Of a DNA stretch of 64,000 nt, positions 1 to 12,604 are shown piece by piece. Source of the stretch: Urechis unicinctus (Eukaryota > Annelida > Polychaeta > Xenopneusta > Urechidae). The stretch covers positions 42,325,109-42,389,108 of the forward strand of contig CM067343.1 of assembly GCA_034190875.2 (NCBI GenBank). Direction: 5' to 3'. Below the pieces are notes generated by a model. That model saw only the letters and a list, made by a program, of their open reading frames with translations. It was not told the DNA's origin and ran no database searches. A program made the translations under genes and the position numbers. How positions within the stretch are numbered: position 1 is the stretch's first letter; each line of letters opens with the position of its first letter.

Positions 1-76
1 GTCAACAAGACCACAGTGTGGCCTTTCCTTCGAGTAGCACGGCAACACTACCATCTGCAAACTCTAATACACTGTA

Positions 77-1434
<1,358 letters not shown>

Positions 1435-1778
1435 GTATATTTTATATTCATTTTGCATGGATATTCTGTACCTGCATGATATAGCAACTCTTCAACAGTT
1501 AAATACCTCTTATAATATTCAGTGTTTTTTATATTGCCACCTACTTAAAGTAAAAGTAAATTAACTGGCAAATCAAAAGCCCCAGAAACATTCTAGTGGT
1601 TGGGGTGGATAGGGAGGCTAGCTATATGCTTCGGCAGTGAAAACAAAGTAGATACACATAATAAAAATTCCCATAAAATGAATCTTATATCACTTTTCTG
1701 CATAACGGAGATCATTGGGAATAAAAAGCATGTTGTTTTAAAAATAAAAACAACTCTACGGTGACAGAAATGCATTGA

Positions 1779-2316
1779 GTATTGTTTTCTATACTAAAGC
1801 AGTATTTCTATTCCATTACCATCGGTGACATTGTCGCCATTAATTTGATATTGATGACATCGGCCCGCCGGTTCTGATGGCCCGACGTCGGCTGTAGCTG
1901 GCGGGCCGCTAGTGCTGCCGATGGTATATATATTCCTTTTTTGTTTATCAAAACCCAAAACCAAAAATGAACAACAGTAACTAAACCGTAAACCGTGTTT
2001 CATATGCGCGATTAAAAAACGAATAACACTAAACACATTCGTTTTTCGTTTTTCATTCGGTCAAACGGAAAACGAGTGGCGCTGCAGTCGGCGATGTTTT
2101 TACTGATACAAGCTGCTGGAAAGGTTGGTTAGTATTCGCACCGGACGTCCCCCGTGCAATCAAAGAGTAGACGAGTAGACTATAGTTACATACAATAGCG
2201 ACTTGGAAGCTTGGCATCGGGAACCGAACCCCTGTATATATGTGTGTATTCATATGTGAGTGCGCGTGCCTATGTGTGTATTTATATCTGAGTGCGCATG
2301 CGTGTGTGTATGTGAT

Positions 2317-2320
<4 letters not shown>
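1779..2320. other. intergenic stretch with one palindrome
   Basis: No gene seen. It holds a nested inverted repeat: CCATCGG (1819-1825) pairs with CCGATGG (1918-1924), and GGCCCGCC (1862-1869) with GGCGGGCC (1900-1907). This is probably the end of a small unclassified transposon. The rest is low-information sequence leading into TA repeats. Confidence 0.5.
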
Positions 2321-2359
<39 letters not shown>

Positions 2360-2417
2360 ATATAGATATATATAGATATATAGAGAGCGAGAGAGATATA
2401 CACACACACACACACAG

Positions 2418-2454
<37 letters not shown>

Positions 2455-2665
2455 ATATATATGTATATAAATATATACATATATATATATGTTTATATAT
2501 ATATACATATATATATGTATATATATACATATTTATATGTATGAATATATATATATATATGTATATATATGAATATATAAATATACATATATATATATAT
2601 TTATATATACATATATATAAATATATATATATAAATATATATATATGTGTATATATATATATTTG
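2319..2665. repeat. (TA)-rich microsatellite block
   Basis: Mostly ATATAT runs with scattered G and C and a short (CA) run at 2400-2415. Reading frames across it give only Tyr-Ile repeats and are not genes. Confidence 0.93.
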
Positions 2666-3138
2666 TGTATTCTTTTCCTTAGCGAGCTATTACTGCAGGA
2701 GGCAGGATAATGTTGAGGACCCAAATAATAGCTTTCAGGGGGATACTCAGTGATAAATTCTCTGCTAATATCCTTGAAAGTTAATTTTGACTGTACCCTG
2801 CTAACACCAGCAGAAAAAATCGACGTCATGAGGATATTTGCTATGGAACAATGCCACCAGCATGAAACGGTTAGGTTCGAGATTCGTTCGGGTGTGTAGG
2901 TGGACTGGTACAGCTTTGTCTTCGATTACATGTGTTCATTGTATCTATCAAAGCTTATACGGATGCAAAAAGCATGTTTTTAAAATTTACTAAACCACTA
3001 TGTGGTCGACTTATCAACGTGATATTAATAAATATATAATAATTGATAACCTAAGGGAACATAGATTTCTTAAACAATGCATGCATTCGCATCTTATTTT
3101 GATGTATATACAATAATTATTATTTCACACAGTGAATA
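2666..3138. other. intergenic, nothing recognised
   Basis: I see no gene or repeat here that I can name. A GGTTCGAGATTC string near 2870 resembles a tRNA T-arm, but no acceptor stem or other arms surround it. Confidence 0.5.
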
Positions 3139-3611
3139 TGTCGTAAACAGTTTTACTTAATTTCACCCTCTCTACCTTAAAGCTTCTGGCTCGCCGGTTA
3201 CCTGGATTCTCCACCAGTTGTCGAGCTTGGTTTTGTCGACTTTGAAGACGTGATGAATTGAAGACACAAACGACGTTGTAGGGCCGAAAAGGATAGAAAA
3301 ATACATTTTATTCTTCTTAAGACAGGATAACTTATTTATTTAATCAACATAGCCGAAAAGAATGATATTAAAATATGGTTGGTGATCGATCTCTCCCGTG
3401 AGCGTGTCCTCCCTCCCTTGTATATCCTGTCACCTTTCGGGGCTGCCCCCAATCGGTGAGTGCTATTGGCTGAGAGGCTTCTAGCCGGATCACCAATGAG
3501 GTCGCCCCTTAATGGGGTAGTTAGATTGGGGCGAAGGAAAACTTACGGGTAACCGGCGAGCCAGAAGCTTTAAGGTAGAGAGGGTGAAATTAAGTAAAAC
3601 TGTTTACGACA
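3139..3611. mobile_element. 473-bp MITE with identical 64-bp terminal inverted repeats
   Basis: The 64 bases at 3139-3202 (starting TGTCGTAAACAG, ending GCCGGTTACC) are the exact reverse complement of 3548-3611. The element is flanked by AATA on both sides (3135-3138 and 3612-3615), a possible 4-bp target duplication. The interior has no coding frame. Identical arms mean recent insertion or arm homogenisation. The superfamily is not decided: the flank is short and could match by chance. Confidence 0.82.
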
Positions 3612-5920
3612 AATACATCTTCAAAAGCAGTTTATATATAATTTTAAAAAGGGTGACATGATTTCTAAACATCAATCAAATTTCCTAAACAATATGATAA
3701 ATAACTCATTGTCTACGATTCGAATAAATCAATATGCTGTGTTACAAGCGTATGTTACGGTAATACGAGAGCTTTGCATACAAAATGACGCCACGCATAT
3801 ATATTACATTTAAATCTTCAACCAATGCCAGAAATAATCCATTATCTCGGAACCTTAAGACACAAGGTCCATAGCATCCTACCGGTTAATTCTGGTAACA
3901 CTGCCACATCCGACCAAGATAACAGTCAGTCGCAGCAACTTACACTGCCTCACTTATGACGCGATGCATGCTGACTCAATATGCTTAAATTTAGACCCTC
4001 GTTTATCATTTGGGAGATTTTAATTTTTTAACTCCTGTTTGATTCAAATAGTCGCAAACTGAGAATTGAAAACAAATATATCTACCTGGTTTCAGGCATT
4101 TAAAATCTTCTACTGCTGTCTACCTTTGCTGTCGTGACTCAAACTCAATGACCCCATAAGTCATGAGTAAATTACAGGCGACAAAAATAACGCCACAGCT
4201 CCATGGTTATAAGTAAGCACCACAATGGACATCATACGTCATGAAATTCCGGTTAATTTTTGATACACGTATACATGAGTATGGTTTGATACAAATGATT
4301 GCATTGTCTGGCATGTGCCCTCTAAGTCAAGTCTGACGTTAGGTGCTCCTACACAAAGGAGCGCGGGTGCAAGAAGAAGTCCCAAAAAGCAGGAGATATT
4401 CGTGGAGCAAACCAAAGTCTTACAGCTTATGACACTTCCACGGGTATCGAATTGTTATATTACATGTTATATTCAATAAATTCATAGATTTAATTGTTCT
4501 TTGGTTGTCTTTCTCGATCGCGGGCGAATAGCTATATTCACCACAATGTTTAGGGATTGTTGAAGTTCACCACCTAGCTGGCATTGACATTGAAACATTG
4601 ACCATATGAAAAGCCTATACTCGGATATTTGTGTGCATATATGGTGTGACTGATCCTATCCCGTTTGAAATCATCAAGATATTGTCCGCAACGGTGAAAG
4701 TGATGTTCCTGTGATAGGAATTGCAATCTTTGTGGCCCAAGCAAGGGTGTTTCAATGGGTTTTATTGACAGTGTAGGAATAACATCTTCTCATACGTACC
4801 TTTACGTCATGATAGATTATTAAAGTCGACTGTCATCTAAATGTCAATATACATATCATTGCCGAGTCGAGTAACCACATTCACGATAACTATTTGCCAT
4901 GATCATATTATATGAAACGGCAATATTGTTATACAAAACGCTCCCATCGGCATGTGGGCGAGTTCGAAGTTAATTACGTGTTCACATGGAGCGGATGACT
5001 CGAAATGGTATATGAGGGGTTAATTTGACAATCACAATAATTCAGTAAAAAGCCATTCTTCATGACATATCCTTCTTAAGTTTTCGTGCAATTTCAAATG
5101 ATGTATATTACACTTCGGTTTGCCATATTCCTTGGTCGCTTTTGCTACGCCACCTGTCGATTAAACCGTGCATAACGTAGATGCCCCCTGGTGGCTACGT
5201 ACAAAATCAACATGGCGTTAGTATTTGATTGCCGAATGTGATCGTTTTTTCGGACTACATATTTTGCCGCTTGATGGATATGTTGGTTAGTTTCAATTTT
5301 TGTTGGGTAGATGTTGATATTTTTGTAGATTATACCATTCCACCAACCTGCAGCTGTTAGATTTGTGTTCTCTTTTCGTAGGTCCAATGCGAAAAAGAAG
5401 TTCCCCCAGTCGAAATGACACTTGTGACTTGTAGTTGTATGGGCTGGGGTTGTGAACATAGATGCATGTGAGCAATTGCTTCCTGAGAGGGACTTGGGCA
5501 CTTGGTTTTCAAAATAAGTTACATGTAAATCAGTAAATCATTTTAGTACACATCACTCTAAAATATCTATCAAAAATATGAAATAGTCTTTAAAGAAATT
5601 GCATGTAATTTAAGATGGTTAATCACTGAAAATGCAATAGTGGTCTGGTGTTGTCAGATCACTGCCATAGAAAGGTTCAAGAGCAGGTTGCACCTGACAT
5701 GTCGTGGAAGAGATGATTCTCATTCTCTATTGTTTTCAAGAAACTCATTGCTTTGTTGGCTACCTGCTTAATTGCCAAAACTTCAATCCCAGACAGAACA
5801 CATGTTAAAGGTGCAAATAGGCAAAACCTCAACCAGTCAAAATAGCATTTATGGGGAGGTAAATGTCTGATTGGAAAATGTTGAATATTTGCATATTACT
5901 GGTCAGCGACATTGTCGTAG
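3612..5920. other. intergenic, no supported gene
   Basis: The longest open frame is a minus-strand 118 codons at 5145-5501 (KCHFDWGNFFFALDLRKENT). I recognise no domain in it and do not call it a gene. No repeat or RNA gene was identified. Part may hold upstream regulatory sequence or a 5' untranslated exon of the zinc-finger gene that follows. Confidence 0.45.
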
Positions 5921-5926
5921 CTATAC

Positions 5927-6306
5927 CAGACTTCCCGAAAGCCGGCGGTCCGACGGACATGACTGGCAAATTTTGATACGGTCCGACGATTTCTGAACAG
6001 AAATCGGTCCGACTGTCCGGCTTTTTAAATTCCCGGTAACCGTATTTTAGCATTAACTTAAGGCTCAGTAATCGGGTTTTAGCATGAAGGCGTTAGAAAA
6101 ACGTTACACGTGTTTTCATTGGTCGCTTACCGCACAGTGCCTGTACAAAAACCAATCGTTGTGCATGTTATATACTGTTGATCTCGCAGCTATGGCGTCG
6201 CTGAAGTTTTACGTTTCAGTCTGACAGACTTTCTTTCGGTCTGACATATTTATGTGTCTTGTCAGACCGAATGTCCAACACTTTTTTTTAACTTTCGGGG
6301 AGTCTG
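5927..6306. mobile_element. 380-bp non-autonomous hAT-like element, 6-bp target duplication
   Basis: The left end reads CAGACTTCCCGAAAG, and the reverse complement of the right end reads CAGACTCCCCGAAAG (14 of 15 equal). CTATAC stands on both sides (5921-5926 and 6307-6312), a perfect 6-bp target duplication. Inside both ends are repeated GTCCGAC, GTCGGAC and GTCTGAC motifs, the usual place for transposase subterminal sites. No coding capacity is seen. CA..TG ends and short inverted repeats suit hAT-like elements, although classic hAT duplications are 8 bp. Confidence 0.82.
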
Positions 6307-6443
6307 CTATACTATTTGTATATTGAACTCCTATACCAAGCGTGTAGAAACGTTTCAGTTAACCAAAACTCGAGTCTTGCACATACATAGGTACTCTGCC
6401 TTGTTGATACTCATTTGTGCATCTTGGGAGGTGGTTGTCATGG

Positions 6444-6445
<2 letters not shown>

Positions 6446-6488
<43 letters not shown>

Positions 6489-6500
6489 ATATATATTTAC
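6446..6500. repeat. (TA)n microsatellite
   Basis: A run of TA dinucleotides about 40 bases long with a degenerate tail, 300 bases before the zinc-finger gene. Confidence 0.95.
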
Positions 6501-6799
6501 AGGATTCCAAATTTGTGGCAGTCTGGGGACAGGATTAATCTCAAACCTCTTGATTTCTTTAACAGGTGGCCAAACCAAACAGTCTTCATTCATTGATAGG
6601 ATAACGGTATTTCATGTAAAAACATCTCACAAAAATAGGCAATCGAGACTCTTGATAACCTTTTAACAAATTCACAGCAGAATTTTGATGAAATGCTTAT
6701 TGTCAATACTACTCGCTATTTTATATATAATATCTGTTTTTCCACCAGATGGGTGTTTTCCTTTGTACCCAGGAGTAGCATTGTACATAACCATTTACA

Positions 6800-9700
6800 A
6801 TGAACAACACAATGGAGAATCCTGATGAGTCCTGCGCAACGGCCATGAACTTCACTGAAAACCAGCAGGGTATTGCCATACTGGGCAAGCTACGTATGCA
6901 AAAGAACATGGGTCGTTTCTGTGATGTCTCATTCCATGTAGGCACTCACACTTACCGGGCCCACCGCAATGTTCTGGCAGCTTGCAGTCCATACTTTGAC
7001 TCCATCCTTAGTCAATCTGGTAAAGAAGATGTCATCGTAAATTGCAATAACCCTCAAGTATTTGGCACTCTTCTTGATTATATATATTCAGGTAAAGTGG
7101 TGATCCACCTGAATACTGTGAGTGAATTGCTGATGCTGGCCAACCAGTATATGATGAGTAAACTGAAGAGTTACTGTTGTGAGTATTTAGAACGCAACAT
7201 CCGCATCGACAATTGCTACTCTATACGAGATCTTGCAGGCAAATGTAGTTTGCCAGGACTTTGTAAGAGTGCAGAAGCATTTGTATTGGCCAATATTGTT
7301 GAGGTGTGGCAACAGAAAGAAGTGCTGGGATTTTCTAAAGAAGAGCTTGATATGACAATTGCCAATAAATCACTACCTGTGACTGAGCAGCATAAACTCG
7401 ATCTTATTTGTCATTGGTTGAGACATGATATACCGCGAAGAGACAGGCATACAGCGGCTCTTTTTGGTCTTCTTCAGTGGAATTGCTTGCCCGTAGCTTA
7501 TATCTACAGCCTCTTGCAGGATAGCACTCTGTTCCTGAAGAGTGAGCGATGTACTCTGCATCTACTGGAAATGCTTGAGTTGAATGGGCAACTGTTTGAC
7601 ACCTACCGTGGGACACTGACCAATTTGAGAAACAAACTTGCTTCTGAAGTTCATCAAGTGTCTTATAACACCCTTATGCAACAGGCTACGCCAGATTCAT
7701 CTTTGTACATGAACAAGCTACCCCCTGACCATCAAGCATACAATGTTCCAGGTGCTATTAGCAATGATGCTAATGATGATGACGATGATGATTATGAATT
7801 GGCCAATGAATCAGATGGTGGCAGTTATAGGGAGGATTCAAGCCCTGTCCCTGGTGGAAGTAATCTAAGCATGTCTGAATGCCCATTCCCTCCAGTGACC
7901 TTCCCATTACCTGGGGTCGAGTGCATGCCTTTACCATCCATGCTTAACGATAAGGGGATGAATCGACGGAAACGTTCAAAGCCGCTCAAGATTGAGATGG
8001 ACAATATGCCAGCTGGGATCAATACAACAGCTGAAGCTTCTGATTATGAGAAGCCAGCTGTTACCAAAAGAAAAAGGAAAAAAGTAGAAGAAAACACTGG
8101 TGGGAAAGAAAATGGGAGTACCGTGGAAGAGAATAACCAGCGGGTGAATAGGTCAGGGGACCAGCTGCCATGTTCTCACTGCTCGTTCACTGCTAATTCA
8201 GAGGTAAAACTGGAAGGCCACGTGGCCCGGGTTCACAAGGACAACATCAAGCTGGTCTGTAACATCTGTGAATGGTCGACCAAGTGGAGCCGGGATTACA
8301 ACACCCATATGAAGGATCATTTTGATGGACCACCCTACATGTGTGATACCGAAGGTTGTGTCTACTCAACAGAACGTTTACAGCTCTTGCTGTACCATCG
8401 TAGGAAGCACAGTAATGACAGACCCTACCAATGCCCCATATGCAACCTTAAGTTTCGTTCTAGAAACAACCTGAGTGCCCATGTGCGATGCCATACAGGT
8501 TAGAAGTTAATTTGTCCTTTGTTATTCACGAAGAGAAATTAGATTCGTGTGAAATGCTTAGCGTTGATGTTTTACTTTGAAAACTATCAGTGGCCTTTAG
8601 GTCGTTTGAGTTGTTGAATAATTGTCCATCCCTACCCATCAAACCCCACCTAAAAAGGTAAAATGATGATGAAAAATTAATTAAAATTTTTGGTGCAGGT
8701 CTGAAGCCATTTATATGCCCAGTCTGCAGTAGAGGTTTTGCTACAAAAGGCACACTGGAGCAGCACAGTGTGACGCACAGTGATGCTCGACCTTACCTGT
8801 GTGACACCTGTGGCTTCAGCACCAAGTACCAATCACACCTGATTGCCCACCGCAGGATCCACTCAGGTAAATTCATGTCCGTCTTAGTGAGACTCATTCA
8901 TGATAGAATTGGTTTAATCTCTCTGTTAGACCTTTTGCTCTACCCATTGTTTCTGGTTGGTGTATCAGGAGATGTATTCAAGTGCCAGCATCCCAAGTGT
9001 AAGTATGTGACACCTAAACGGAGTCAGTTGGCCTGCCACATGCGTAGTCACATGGCCATCCGTAGCCACACCTGTACAACCTGCGGCAAGAGCTTCGTGG
9101 AGAAATCTCATCTGGTTCGCCACGAACGCATCCACACCAACGAAAAGCCTCACAAATGTGACATCTGTGGGTACAGAAGTACACGGCGAGATAAGCTCAA
9201 AGAACACATGAGCAAACATCACAAACCTCCCGAGGAAGAAGACAAGAAGGAAGATACTGATTCACCCAAAACCTCTCCCACTCGAAAGAAAACCCGCAAG
9301 AAGAAGACAAAAGCTGCTGCCAAACCCAAGTCAGATGAGGAGGATGGTGATCCTGCTGATAAGGAGACAGAGGATGTGAAATCAAAGGACCTAGCACGAG
9401 CCAATGACGGTCAGTCAGGTAACCAAATCACCACTGCCTGCTGTACCCACGTCAGCTACAGACAGCAGTGACTCGGTGGGCCTTCATCTACCACACGTAC
9501 CCCAACCTCCACCGCCTACATCCCCAACCGCTCAAAGCAGCAACAACCCAGCGGTTCTCAGACTCCTTGGATCTGTCATATCACAAGACTCTTATGATAA
9601 GGACACGCCCTCTGACTGCAGCCAGGAGCCAGTTCTCCCACCCAACTCCTCCGATATCAACCCGAGGCCAGTAACCAATCCAATTGACTTTGTGTTCCCC

Positions 9701-9904
9701 CCACCAAATCATTCTGTGACGTCGACGTTGGAGTCGATGCAGACACCACCAGCTATGTTACCGCAAGAGGCTAATGCATGCGATGCCAGCTACCAACCCC
9801 GCACAAATGGTGATCAAGAAACAGCCGTGCCAGCGCAAGCTGATAGCCAAGACCTCACCAATCTACAGTCAATAATGAATGCCTACCATGGCTTGTTTCC
9901 ATGA
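6800..9904 (+). CDS. BTB-BACK protein with nine C2H2 zinc fingers
   Basis: Probable DNA-binding transcription regulator. Exons: 6800-8498, 8699-8866, 8969-9418 and 9456-9904, giving 2766 nt (921 residues). The BTB domain is at about residues 25-130 ([19 protein letters not shown]), followed by a BACK-like region to about 240. An acidic linker ([18 protein letters not shown]) and Lys/Arg-rich nuclear-signal-like stretches ([14 protein letters not shown]) come next. Four C2H2 fingers are in exon 1, two in exon 2 and three in exon 3; the exon joins fall in HTG and HSG finger linkers. A KKTRKKKT basic region and a Pro/Ser-rich tail end the protein. The last join needs a 37-nt intron (9419-9455); without it the frame stops at 9471. 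The start follows the reading frame and lies before the BTB domain; a 5' untranslated exon is possible. I do not know the vertebrate orthologue. Confidence 0.88.
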
Positions 9905-11155
9905 TGTTAAGTGCATCTTATTATCTGCTGAGAGGTGTGTGTAAAGCGATGTGAATGTGATTGAATATATAGAAAATTGTATCCATTTATGATCTGATTT
10001 TATTGTATAAACAAATAATACTGCAGTCCTGGCTTGTTTTCTGCTTTAGTGATGCTAAAGACAAGAATATACAATGGGTTGCCACCCTAGGTCAGCTGTT
10101 AAGTGAGTCTTTATCAACCATAGATGGACAACAGTTGATACAGAGGTCATCAAATGAATATTGACACTGAAGATAGGTCAGGAAAAAAAAAAATCTTTAT
10201 GGTATTGTGAGTCTTTTTACGTCGCTAGTGGATAATGGTTGTTTCGGTGCTTGGTTGGAAATGGTTGTGCAGTCTGCGAAGATGATGATCAATGCTAAAA
10301 TGACCAAGGCTTGTACATGGTTATTTTTTTACCGGTTACTAACAAGGTATTAGGCACAGAAGTCCACTTTGTAGTAATTAGGTGATTATGTAAAGTGCAA
10401 GCTACCTGCCCCAAATTCCACATGGATCCCTCTGATGTTGCTGACTGAAAATTGGCCCTGCAGGAGCTTTAACCACCCGAGTCAGTTGGAGAAAAACTTG
10501 CGGAAAATCTCAAATTAGGGAATAATATGGAATTTTTTAACTCGGCTGTTAAGCGAAGCTCATCATATACCTTCACAACAGTCTGTGTGTCCCTTTTGTC
10601 ACGCAGTCTGTCCATTCATTAAGTTGTTATGATAATGTGTACTACTCAATGACCTTTGACCCTTGAGATATCATTGTAAATATCATGCACCATTTCAACC
10701 TTGTCAGGTCAAAAGTAGCAGAGCATCAGGTATATCGTAAGAGGACGTTTTGTGGGGGGATTATGAAAGAAAAGCAGCATTAACAGCATGCAAAAAATTA
10801 ACCATAACTGTCAAAAAGGAAGTCCATTTCATGAATACTTACTTAAAAGTGGTCCAATACCCCACATGGTATCCTACGAATCTTAGAATACATTAAAGTA
10901 AAGGTCAAATAGTCACTGATATTGTTACGGTTGAGGAAGACTGTTGCCATATATTTCAGATCTAAAAATATGGAACCTAATAATTCAAAGCAAACCTGGA
11001 GTAAAAATATTTTTTTATTGACCCGTAATGCAACAGTTGCCTTTTTCGGACATCAGTGAACATAACGGTGGTATGTAGGTAGAAATATGCAAAGACTTGC
11101 ACACAAACAAATGCATTGACACAAAAGGCAGACAGATGTGAATATGTGAGATCCT
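9905..11155. other. convergent 3' region between the zinc-finger gene and CHEK1
   Basis: Holds the 3' untranslated ends of two converging genes. TTTATT at 11014-11019 is AATAAA on the minus strand, a plausible CHEK1 polyadenylation signal. At about 10550-10620 lies a degenerate copy of a dispersed repeat (GAAGCTCATCATATACCTT...GTCTGTGTGTC), also seen at about 12727-12770. Confidence 0.55.
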
Positions 11156-12604
11156 TCAGATGAATGTTGGAGCTGCAGTTTTACTTATAATTGGCTTCAA
11201 GTCTTCCCTCAGTTTCATGAAGTGTTTCTTGAACTCTATTCCATCCCCTTTGGAAAGACGGAAGTCAACCAATATGTTTTCTCCCATTTCTATCAGGGTT
11301 GCCTTAAAGGTCAAGGTCATCTTACGTCTGTCTGTGGTAGCGACTGTCAGCATCCCAGGTGAGTTCTTCTTCGTGGAATATCCACACTTCTCCAAACGAG
11401 CACTTATGTAGGTCATTGTGTCAGCAGCATTTGTTTTGACAAAGAAACGTGTCATCCTCCTGACTAGCCTTTGCATGGGTGATTGGGAAGCACCGGGGGT
11501 GCCCATGAGCTGGCTTCCAAGTAACATATGATCAAGGTGAACAGGCTGTGAGAAACTGATTGGCAGGCGAGAATTGGCCGCAATTGGGGATGGTGTATCT
11601 CCAAAACTATTGTCTTCCTTTGGCTGAGAGCGCATGAATCGTGGTTCAGGCTGTGACATTGAGACTTTAGAGCTCTCACCCCTGGTGGTTTCAGATTGAT
11701 CAAGTCCAGTACAAAGCCGTTTGAAAGGTGTGCTGCCACTTAAAGGTAGTTCTCCTGAAGGGGACAGATGCTTACCATCCGACGATTTCCTTTTTGAAAA
11801 ATTGGTTTTGAACCATTGGTGACTGCGAACAACTTCAATGGAGGGCCGTTTATCAGGATTCTCCACAAGAATTTTTCTGAGGATGGACAATGCTAAATTA
11901 TCAATTTTACACCATGGACTTAAAGTGATCTTACAGTCTTTCCAGTCTATGTATTCCTGGCAATCCCGTGTGGGTTTGTCCCACGGTAATTCACCAGCCA
12001 GCAACGCCACAAGGATGATACCACATGACCATAAATCCATTGCTGGTCCGTGGTAAGGCTTTTGATCAATGACCTCAGGTGCCACATAGGGAACTGTACC
12101 ACATGATGTGGTTAGCATACGCTCTACACCTTTATGTCGAAACATAGTTGCCAACCCAAAATCTGATATCTTTAAAACGTTCTCCTCACTCAAGAGGAGG
12201 TTTTCTGGTTTAAGATCGCGATGGGCAATGCCATTTCCATGGAGATACTTTACGCCAGTAATGAGCTGCCGAAAGTAATTCTGAGCTTGGGCTTGGTCCA
12301 TGCCCTTGTCTGGTTCTATTCTATCAAACAGTTCACCACCACTGGCATATTCCAAGAACAAAAACTGTTTTTCGTCATTCTTACGACTTCCATAAAAAGT
12401 GATTACATTTTCATGATTCACCAGTTTATGAATACAAATTTCTTTGCGAATATTCATAGCAACTACAGGAGACTGAGAAGTGTCCACGATTTTAACTGCA
12501 ATAGCTTCTTGTGTTTCTTGATTCACGGCCAATTTCACCTCTCCGTAAGCACCCTCTCCTAATGTCTGTATCAAATCCCAGCCATCCACAAAAGCAGTAG
12601 CCAT
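11156..12604 (-). CDS. CHEK1: checkpoint kinase 1, single coding exon
   Basis: Serine/threonine kinase activated by ATR in the DNA replication and damage checkpoint. 482 residues (human 476). Seen: glycine loop GEGAYGEV (16-23), catalytic Lys38 in AVK, HRDLKPEN with Asp130, DFGLATMF at 148-155, and APEVI. Catalytic residue numbers match human as I recall them. The regulatory region keeps SQ sites at Ser317 and Ser326 and at Ser352 in ISFSQP, the place of human Ser345. The C-terminal KA1-like region contains MTRFF and LVDFRLSKGDG. The start is the ATG before ATAFVDGWDL: upstream on this strand a TTCTTTTTACAG acceptor ends ten bases before the ATG, so a 5' untranslated exon is spliced on and the frame further upstream is not protein. 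The coding region has no intron, unlike the other long conserved genes here. It converges with the zinc-finger gene. Confidence 0.96.
   Translation of the reverse strand: MATAFVDGWDLIQTLGEGAYGEVKLAVNQETQEAIAVKIVDTSQSPVVAMNIRKEICIHKLVNHENVITFYGSRKNDEKQFLFLEYASGGELFDRIEPDKGMDQAQAQNYFRQLITGVKYLHGNGIAHRDLKPENLLLSEENVLKISDFGLATMFRHKGVERMLTTSCGTVPYVAPEVIDQKPYHGPAMDLWSCGIILVALLAGELPWDKPTRDCQEYIDWKDCKITLSPWCKIDNLALSILRKILVENPDKRPSIEVVRSHQWFKTNFSKRKSSDGKHLSPSGELPLSGSTPFKRLCTGLDQSETTRGESSKVSMSQPEPRFMRSQPKEDNSFGDTPSPIAANSRLPISFSQPVHLDHMLLGSQLMGTPGASQSPMQRLVRRMTRFFVKTNAADTMTYISARLEKCGYSTKKNSPGMLTVATTDRRKMTLTFKATLIEMGENILVDFRLSKGDGIEFKKHFMKLREDLKPIISKTAAPTFI

Noticed and set aside
2053-2829. Minus-strand Tyr-Ile-rich frames
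   Set aside because: They cross (TA)n repeats and have no conserved sequence.
2860-2885. tRNA gene suggested by GGTTCGAGATTC
   Set aside because: No acceptor stem, D arm or anticodon arm could be drawn around it.
5145-5501. 118-codon minus-strand frame as a gene
   Set aside because: No domain, no splice or promoter support, and no recognisable relative.
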